Shown piece after piece: positions 59,074-64,000 of a DNA stretch of 64,000 nt. The stretch's first letter is position 1. Each line of letters opens with the position of its first letter. The position numbers and the translations under genes are program-made. The notes under the pieces are model-generated. The model did no database searches. It was not told the origin of the DNA and was given only the letters and a program-made list of their open reading frames with translations. Source of the stretch: JAPLST01 sp964397565 (GTDB lineage Bacteria > Auribacterota > UBA3054 > JAPLST01); NCBI GenBank assembly GCA_964397565.1, contig CAYNJC010000018.1, forward strand, positions 23,135-87,134. Reading direction: 5' to 3'.

Positions 59074-59888
59074 ATCCTGCGCCCCAGGCACCGTGTGCAT
59101 CACCCGACAACCCTTTTGCCGGCATGCCGCAACTGCAATGGGACGTGCTGCACTCTATGCCGCTGATCGCCAACGCCGTGGATGTCTGCTACCGCAAGGT
59201 CAAGGCGACGACCTATCCGGTGCGCTACGTGCGCTATTGGTTTATCGCCAATTTTTTATTGAGCGAATGGCGCCACCGCCCGCGCGCGTTGCGCGTGTGC
59301 GAGGCCGGCATTGACCGCGGCCAGATGCGCCGGGTTATGAGCGCGCTGCAGGCCAGCCCGACGTTTGCGCCGCTGGCACTGGCCTCGTGGACCGGCGTGG
59401 ATATCGCCCTGCGCCGCGAGTTTCTGCAGAATGTCGGCTATGACGACCTCGTCCAAGCCGATGTTGAAAACGCGACCGACTGGGTGCGCGGCGATGAGGA
59501 TGTCCTGATTTTGCTGCACATTCTCGAGCATTTGTACAAGCCGGAGCAGGTCATTCGCGCGATTGCCGCCGCAATGAAGCCCGGCAGTATTCTGATCGGC
59601 GGCGCGCCGGCCGTGCCGCATTGGTGCGTCCAACTGCGCGAGCCGTGGCTGCGCGCACACAAAAAACAATTCCGGCATGTCAGCAAGTTGTCGGTCCACC
59701 GCGTGCGCGCGTTTGCCGCCGCCAGCGGCCTGACGGTCGAGTTCATCGCCGGCGCGTTTGGGGTACGCTGGCATGGCATGGCGCTTGAAAATCACGCTTG
59801 GTGGACCCGCGCGAATTTGTGGCTGGGCGCCCACGCGCCGTCCTGGCCCGGCGAAATTTATTGGGTCCTGCGCAAACCCGAACCCTGA
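59070..59888 (+). CDS. class I SAM-dependent methyltransferase
   Basis: A 272-residue protein with a diverged methyltransferase fold: RVCEAGIDRGQMRRVM (motif I region, lacking the usual GxGxG), WTGVDIALRREFLQ, VLILLHILEHLYKP and IAAAMKPGSILIGGAP. The HILEHL block is typical of lipid or sugar methyltransferases. A long N-terminal extension contains KVKATTYPVRYVRYW. The substrate is probably a glycolipid or polysaccharide given its neighbours. Confidence 0.8.
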   Translation: MNPAPQAPCASPDNPFAGMPQLQWDVLHSMPLIANAVDVCYRKVKATTYPVRYVRYWFIANFLLSEWRHRPRALRVCEAGIDRGQMRRVMSALQASPTFAPLALASWTGVDIALRREFLQNVGYDDLVQADVENATDWVRGDEDVLILLHILEHLYKPEQVIRAIAAAMKPGSILIGGAPAVPHWCVQLREPWLRAHKKQFRHVSKLSVHRVRAFAAASGLTVEFIAGAFGVRWHGMALENHAWWTRANLWLGAHAPSWPGEIYWVLRKPEP

Positions 59889-60062
59889 ATCCTGATGAAT
59901 ATCCAATATCGACCACTCAATATCCAAGTGCGACGTTCTGCGCAGAACTCTGCTTGGAGTCCCGCCGTCGGCGGGATCATCATTGGTTATTCCTTGCTGC
60001 TCGGAGTCCCGTCAAAGGCGGGATTGGTTATTGGATATTCCGCTGCATCTGCCCCCTGACCC
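59889..60062. repeat. intergenic repeats: GGAGTCCCGCC hairpins and AATATCCAAT units
   Basis: Two hairpins (CCCGCCGTCGGCGGG, 59961-59975; CCCGTCAAAGGCGGG, 60008-60022) each follow a GGAGT box. AATATCCAATAT near 59900 and ATTGGATATT near 60031 are inverted. CCTTGACCTTTGACCC near 60060 overlaps the start of the next gene. Confidence 0.7.
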
Positions 60063-61628
60063 TTGACCTTTGACCCTTCCATCTGGTTTTCCGCGCACGC
60101 GCCCCACGACCTCGTCTGGCGCCGCCGCGCGCTGCTGTTGATCGCCGGCGCCGCCGTCTTTCGGCTGTTGTGCCTGCTGCTCGTGCCGATGCAACTGGTG
60201 CCGGATGAAGCCTACTATTGGGATTGGTCGCGCCAGCTGGCGTGGTGTTACTACAGCAAACCGCCGATGGTGGCCTGGCTGATCGCCGGCGCCACACACC
60301 TGCTGGGCACGGCCGAGTGGTCGGTGCGCTTGCCTGCGGCACTGCTGAACATTGTCACGCTCGGTGCCCTGTATCTGCTCGGCGCACGCATGTTCTCGCG
60401 CGCGGTCGGTTTCCTCGCGGCACTGGCGTTTGTCGTGACCCCGGCCACCTTTGCGTCCGGTTTCTTCATGACGATTGACGCGCCGTTGCTGTGCGCGTGG
60501 GCGGTCGCACTCCTCTGCACCTGGCACGCGTTGCACGCGGCGCGCGCCGCCACGGGCTGGTGGCTCGGCGCCGGCCTGGCCGTTGCCGCCGGCATTTTCA
60601 GCAAACAGATGATGCTGCTCTTCCCCCTGCTGCTGGTCATCTTCATCGCGCTGCACCGCGCCTACTGGCCGGTCCTGCGCCGCGCCTCATTTTATCTCGT
60701 GCCGCTCTGCGCCGTGCTCGCGCTGGTGCCGCTGCTGTGGTGGAACGCGCAGCACGACTGGGTCATGCTCCAACACACCGCGGGCCATTTTCAAAGCACG
60801 CGGCCGTGGTATGCCTTCGGCCTTTCATGGCTGCATTTCATCGGCACGCAAGCCGGGTTGATTTCACCCTTGCTCTGGCTGCTGCTGGTTGCCGTCGGCC
60901 TGCTGACGCTGCGCCACTATCAGGCGGTGCCGCCGGCGGCCCGTTTTCTGGCCGTGTTTTCGATTGTGCCGCTGGCGGCTATTATGCTGCTCAGTCTGCG
61001 GCAACGGATTCTGCCGAACTGGCCGGCCGTGTTTTATGTGGCCGGCGCGGTGCTGGCAGCGGCGGCCGTGGCCGACGCATTTTCCCTGCGCACGCGCACG
61101 CACCTGTGGGCGCGCGTGTTTCCCTGGGCGCTGGCGGTCGGCGCGGTCGAGATTGTCGGCGCACTGCTGGTGGTGGCCGTCATCGGCCTGACCGGCCGGG
61201 GTGAGCGCATGCTCGAGAAAGAACTGAGTGGCTGGCGTACCCTCGGCGCCGCCGTGCACGCCGCCGCACAAACGCTGCCAAAACCCGCCACCACCATGCT
61301 CATGGCGTTTGATCGCGGCCTCACGGCCGAGCTGGCCTTTTATGTGCCCGGCCGGCCGCAAGTCTATCACTGGACGCTTGACATCGTGGTGTGGTCGCAA
61401 TATGGCGTGTGGATGAATCAGGGCTTTGACCAGGACAAGCGCGGCTGGGACGCCCTGATTGTCGCCGGTGATCGCCAACGCTTGCCGTTCGAGACCAACC
61501 GCTTTGCGCGCGTCGCATATCTGTGCGACATCCGCCTTGCGCAAGGCAGCCGCGTGTACAAATTGTATCACGCCACGGATCTGCGTCACTGGCCTGCGCT
61601 CCATTATCGTTTGCATCCGCACAAGTAA
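60063..61628 (+). CDS. GT39/ArnT-type membrane glycosyltransferase
   Basis: A 521-residue protein with about 11-12 membrane helices. The catalytic loop DEAYYWDWSRQLAWCYYSKPP in the first periplasmic loop is the PMT/ArnT signature. It would move a sugar from undecaprenyl phosphate to lipid A, protein or other periplasmic acceptor, fed by the GT2 at 57.6 kb. The proposed TTG start at 60063 falls inside a repeat, so the first residues are uncertain, but the DEAYYW position is normal. Confidence 0.87.
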   Translation: MTFDPSIWFSAHAPHDLVWRRRALLLIAGAAVFRLLCLLLVPMQLVPDEAYYWDWSRQLAWCYYSKPPMVAWLIAGATHLLGTAEWSVRLPAALLNIVTLGALYLLGARMFSRAVGFLAALAFVVTPATFASGFFMTIDAPLLCAWAVALLCTWHALHAARAATGWWLGAGLAVAAGIFSKQMMLLFPLLLVIFIALHRAYWPVLRRASFYLVPLCAVLALVPLLWWNAQHDWVMLQHTAGHFQSTRPWYAFGLSWLHFIGTQAGLISPLLWLLLVAVGLLTLRHYQAVPPAARFLAVFSIVPLAAIMLLSLRQRILPNWPAVFYVAGAVLAAAAVADAFSLRTRTHLWARVFPWALAVGAVEIVGALLVVAVIGLTGRGERMLEKELSGWRTLGAAVHAAAQTLPKPATTMLMAFDRGLTAELAFYVPGRPQVYHWTLDIVVWSQYGVWMNQGFDQDKRGWDALIVAGDRQRLPFETNRFARVAYLCDIRLAQGSRVYKLYHATDLRHWPALHYRLHPHK

Positions 61629-61738
61629 TTCCTTATCATGTTCACTATGCAGACCACTCACCCGCATCATCGGCGCCGAGCGCACGTGCAACAGTTGCGG
61701 TGCAGTGTGCGCATATTGGTCGCAGCCCGGGCGGGCGC

Positions 61739-62713
61739 ATGAGCATGCTGCTGGTGGGCCTTACGATCCTGATGGGCGCCGCGATCGGCTGGTCGATCGG
61801 TGCGAACGACGCCGCCAATTCGCTCGGCACCGCCGTCGGCGCCCGCGTGCTCACGCTCAGCCAGGCGATTGTGTTGATTAGTATCATGGGCATGCTGGGC
61901 GCGTATTTTCAGGGCAACCATGTGATCAAAACGATCGGCAAAGGCATTGTCAATCTGGATGCGCTCGCGCCGCAAACGGCGGCCATGGTCGCGATGGTCG
62001 CGGCCTTTGCGGGCTGCGCCTGGGTCGCGTTAGCCACCGCGTGGGGCATGCCGATCTCGACCAGTCACTCGATTGTCGGCGCGGTTGCCGGCGCCGGCCT
62101 GGCCTTTGGCGTTCCGGTCAAGTGGCTTGTCTTGCGCGATGTCTTTATCTGCTGGCTGGTCACGCCGGTGGGCGCGGCGGTGCTCAGCTTCATGGTCTAT
62201 TTCGTGATGAAGAGCGTCTTTTACCGGATCGTGCCGCGCCACTACGCCCGCCCGGTGCTATCCACCTTGATCGTGCTGAGCGGCTCGTATGTCGCCTATA
62301 CGTGGGGCGCCAATGATGTGGCCAACGCCGTCGGCGTGATTGCCGGCGCACACATTTTGACGGTGCAAACCAGCCTGCTGATCGGCGGCCTGGCGATCGT
62401 GCTGGGCATCATCACCTATGGCTACAAGGTCATTCAGACGGTCGGCAACGGCATTGTCTATCTCGTCCCCTTAATGGCCTTCAGCGCGCAGCTCGCCAGT
62501 GCCATCAACGTCCACATCTATACGTTGTGCGGCATCCCGGTCTCGACCAGCCACTCGATTGTCGGCGCGATTGTGGGCGTCGGATTGGTGCGCGGCATGC
62601 GGGTCCTCAACTTCGCGATGCTGCGTGAAATCGTCGTCTGCTGGGTGCTCACGCCGTTTATTTCCGGCCTGGTGAGTTTCTTGGCGTGTAAACTTGTTCA
62701 CCTTATCTGGTAG
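61739..62713 (+). CDS. PiT family inorganic phosphate permease
   Basis: A 324-residue transporter with two PHO4 repeats. Each has a GANDxAN motif (GWSIGANDAANSLGTAVG and YTWGANDVANAVGVIAG) and a PISTSHSIVGA block, both needed for phosphate and cation transport. ATG 61739 is chosen since upstream residues look unrelated. It is followed 17 bp later by the DUF47/PhoU-like gene, a classic pair (pitA/pit accessory). Confidence 0.94.
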   Translation: MSMLLVGLTILMGAAIGWSIGANDAANSLGTAVGARVLTLSQAIVLISIMGMLGAYFQGNHVIKTIGKGIVNLDALAPQTAAMVAMVAAFAGCAWVALATAWGMPISTSHSIVGAVAGAGLAFGVPVKWLVLRDVFICWLVTPVGAAVLSFMVYFVMKSVFYRIVPRHYARPVLSTLIVLSGSYVAYTWGANDVANAVGVIAGAHILTVQTSLLIGGLAIVLGIITYGYKVIQTVGNGIVYLVPLMAFSAQLASAINVHIYTLCGIPVSTSHSIVGAIVGVGLVRGMRVLNFAMLREIVVCWVLTPFISGLVSFLACKLVHLIW

Positions 62714-62730
62714 CTTCACAGGATCATCTT

Positions 62731-63399
62731 ATGAAAGAAATGCGCAACATACTGGGTTGGCTTGGCAAACATGAAGAACATGCGCTGCTGCACGACGCCC
62801 AGAAGCATGTCGAAGAAACGCGCAAAACGGTGGCCTACTTCGCCGACGCCGTCAAGGCCTTGATTGACAACAATCTGCAGGCCCGCGCCACCGCGATTCA
62901 ACAAGTGCGCGAGAGCGAGCATCAAGCCGATGTGCTGAAAATCAAAATGCTTAATGAGATCACCACTGAACTGCTGATGCCGCCCAACCGCGACGATTTC
63001 GTGGATTTTGTCCGCGCGCTCGATCGCATCGCGGACCGCACCAATGGCGCGGCCAAGCTGATTGGTTTTCTGGAACAACGCCTGCCCGACAACGTCCTGG
63101 GCAACATTGCCACCGGCACCAACCTGATCGTCAATGGCATCGACCGCCTGAACGACGCGATCAAAGCCGCGATCAAGAATGAACTGGTGCTGGCGCGCGA
63201 CTGCTGCCTCGAGGTCGGCCGGATCGAGCATGACGCCGACGACCAGAAGCGCTTCCTGCTCGAAGCCGTCTTGCACGCCCCACTCGACCCTCCCACACTG
63301 CTGTTGTGCTACAACCTGGCGGAATATCTCGAGGGCATCACCGACCGCATTCTGGAAGCGGCGGATCTGGTGCGGATTGTGGCCGCCCGCACGGACTAG
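62731..63399 (+). CDS. PhoU-like DUF47 accessory protein of PiT
   Basis: A 222-residue helical protein of the DUF47 (TIGR00153) family. Repeated helical units include ESEHQADVLKIKMLNEIT and ECCLEVGRIEHDADDQKR-like blocks, with the E-H-x-A-D metal-binding patterns typical of PhoU relatives. Such proteins control or couple the adjacent PiT transporter. It ends 12 bp before a dispersed repeat copy. Confidence 0.92.
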   Translation: MKEMRNILGWLGKHEEHALLHDAQKHVEETRKTVAYFADAVKALIDNNLQARATAIQQVRESEHQADVLKIKMLNEITTELLMPPNRDDFVDFVRALDRIADRTNGAAKLIGFLEQRLPDNVLGNIATGTNLIVNGIDRLNDAIKAAIKNELVLARDCCLEVGRIEHDADDQKRFLLEAVLHAPLDPPTLLLCYNLAEYLEGITDRILEAADLVRIVAARTD

Positions 63400-63411
63400 C
63401 CGGCGCGGCAG

Positions 63412-63540
63412 TTACTAATGAATGCGCTTACTAGGTGTCATGCCAATTGTAGCCGCGGGCGCTGACCGCGGTTGCAGAAGCCGCCCTCACCGCGGGCGGC
63501 TACAAGTACACTGCAACGTAGAAAGCGCTCTCATTAGTAT
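63412..63540 (+). repeat. TIR-bearing short dispersed element, copy 5 (most complete)
   Basis: 129 bp with TTACTAATGAATGCGCTTAC at the left and GTAGAAAGCGCTCTCATTAG plus TAT at the right. The core is bounded by GTAGCCGC and GCGGCTAC. This copy serves as the reference for the family. Confidence 0.88.
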
Positions 63541-64000
63541 CAGTATTCAGTATTCAGGGTTCAGTATTCAGGGTTCAGGGAACGGCTGCTTGGAGCTGGC
63601 TTGGCTAGCTAAGGCACCACTCTGAGTCCCGCCAGCGGCGTGGATCCCGCCCGCGGCGGCGATCCCGTCAACGGCACGGATGACCGCGGCGGCAGATGCC
63701 GCCCTCACCGCGGGCGGTTACAGGGACGCGGCAACGTCGAAAGCGCTCTCACTAGTAACTTCAACAATCGTCAATAGTCGATATTCAATCGCAGTGATTG
63801 ACGAGTGATCCCGCCGTTGGCGCGACTCCAAGCAGCGAGCAAGCGAAGTGAGAAGGATGAAGTCGGAACGCTGAAGTCAGCGCAGATACTGTGTTTTTTA
63901 CTTTTGCGTTCATGGTCCATCTCTTCTCTGAACCCCGAACACTTAATCCTGAACCCTGAATCCTTAATCCTGAACCCTGAACCCTGAACCCTGAACCCTT
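63541..64000. repeat. repeat-dense intergenic tail
   Basis: No gene is seen. It contains TTCAGGG heptads (63546-63580), GGAGTCCCGCC-type hairpin repeats (63623-63645; inverted 63807-63836), a right-half copy of the TIR element (63680-63759, ending GCTCTCACTAGTA), the inverted partner of the 40.6-kb repeat (63851-63908), and CCCTGAA heptads to the window end (63927-64000). Confidence 0.7.

Noticed and set aside
63422..63625. Small ORF (MRLLGVMPIVAAGADRGCR...), also present at 614-811
   Set aside because: Both are translations of the TIR repeat element; conservation follows the DNA repeat, not a protein.

Overview
The window is GC-rich bacterial chromosome with dense, often overlapping genes (many ATGA and TAATG junctions) and a Gram-negative type envelope, shown by an OmpA-type peptidoglycan-binding domain, lipoproteins and a PEP-CTERM tail. 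That tail, the large secreted proteins, the GH36/GH65 carbohydrate enzymes, the pyrR-pyrB-pyrC order and the RAYT/REP repeats fit the PVC group (Kiritimatiellota, Lentisphaerota or Verrucomicrobiota). This placement is inferred from style and content, not from a marker gene. No tRNA, rRNA, CRISPR array or prophage was seen.

Layout. 1-6.7 kb: end of an MFS transporter, an HSL-type esterase, a small conserved protein, and a minus-strand operon of two paralogous secreted proteins plus a GH36 alpha-galactosidase-like enzyme. 6.7-15 kb: a Nudix hydrolase, lipoprotein and C25-peptidase/PEP-CTERM operon, then a convergent secreted metalloprotease-like protein with calcium-binding and PA14 domains. 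15-23 kb: two PIN-toxin modules (Phd-type and RHH-type antitoxins) around a GH65 enzyme, a broken membrane-protein gene and a riboflavin/nusB operon. 23.2-30.3 kb: a six-gene minus-strand operon of a PspA-like protein, an ABC substrate-binding protein fused to OmpA, permease, ATPase, coiled-coil membrane protein and AAA+ ATPase. 30.5-34.5 kb: secreted beta-helix protein, parvulin lipoprotein, small His-rich protein and a carboxypeptidase-regulatory-like secreted protein. 34.6-43.2 kb: thiC-pyk-hisH-hisA-acetyltransferase-GT4, then an oxidoreductase and a photolyase. 43.3-49.8 kb: type I restriction-modification locus (hsdR, truncated KilA-N gene, RAYT transposase, fused hsdMS). 49.9-54.7 kb: URO-D-like protein, Nramp transporter, GT2, and a membrane protein of unknown function. 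54.7-61.6 kb: pyrR-pyrB-pyrC running straight into polyprenyl-phosphate-type sugar transfer genes (GT2, VTT protein, methyltransferase, GT39). 61.7-63.4 kb: PiT phosphate permease with its DUF47 partner.

Repeats. At least four dispersed families occur: a short element with TACTAATGA inverted ends that sits at gene 3' ends, REP palindromes tied to the RAYT gene, heptameric CCCTGAA arrays, and GGAGTCCCGCC hairpins. Several alter coding sequence: they supply stop codons, give an esterase its C-terminus, truncate a KilA-N gene and add about 87 residues in frame to the methyltransferase-specificity protein.

Promoters. Near-consensus sigma-70 promoters with 17-bp spacers are visible before many operons. 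Several lie so close to the start codon that the mRNA should be leaderless. Both toxin-antitoxin promoters carry palindromes inside the spacer that look like operators.
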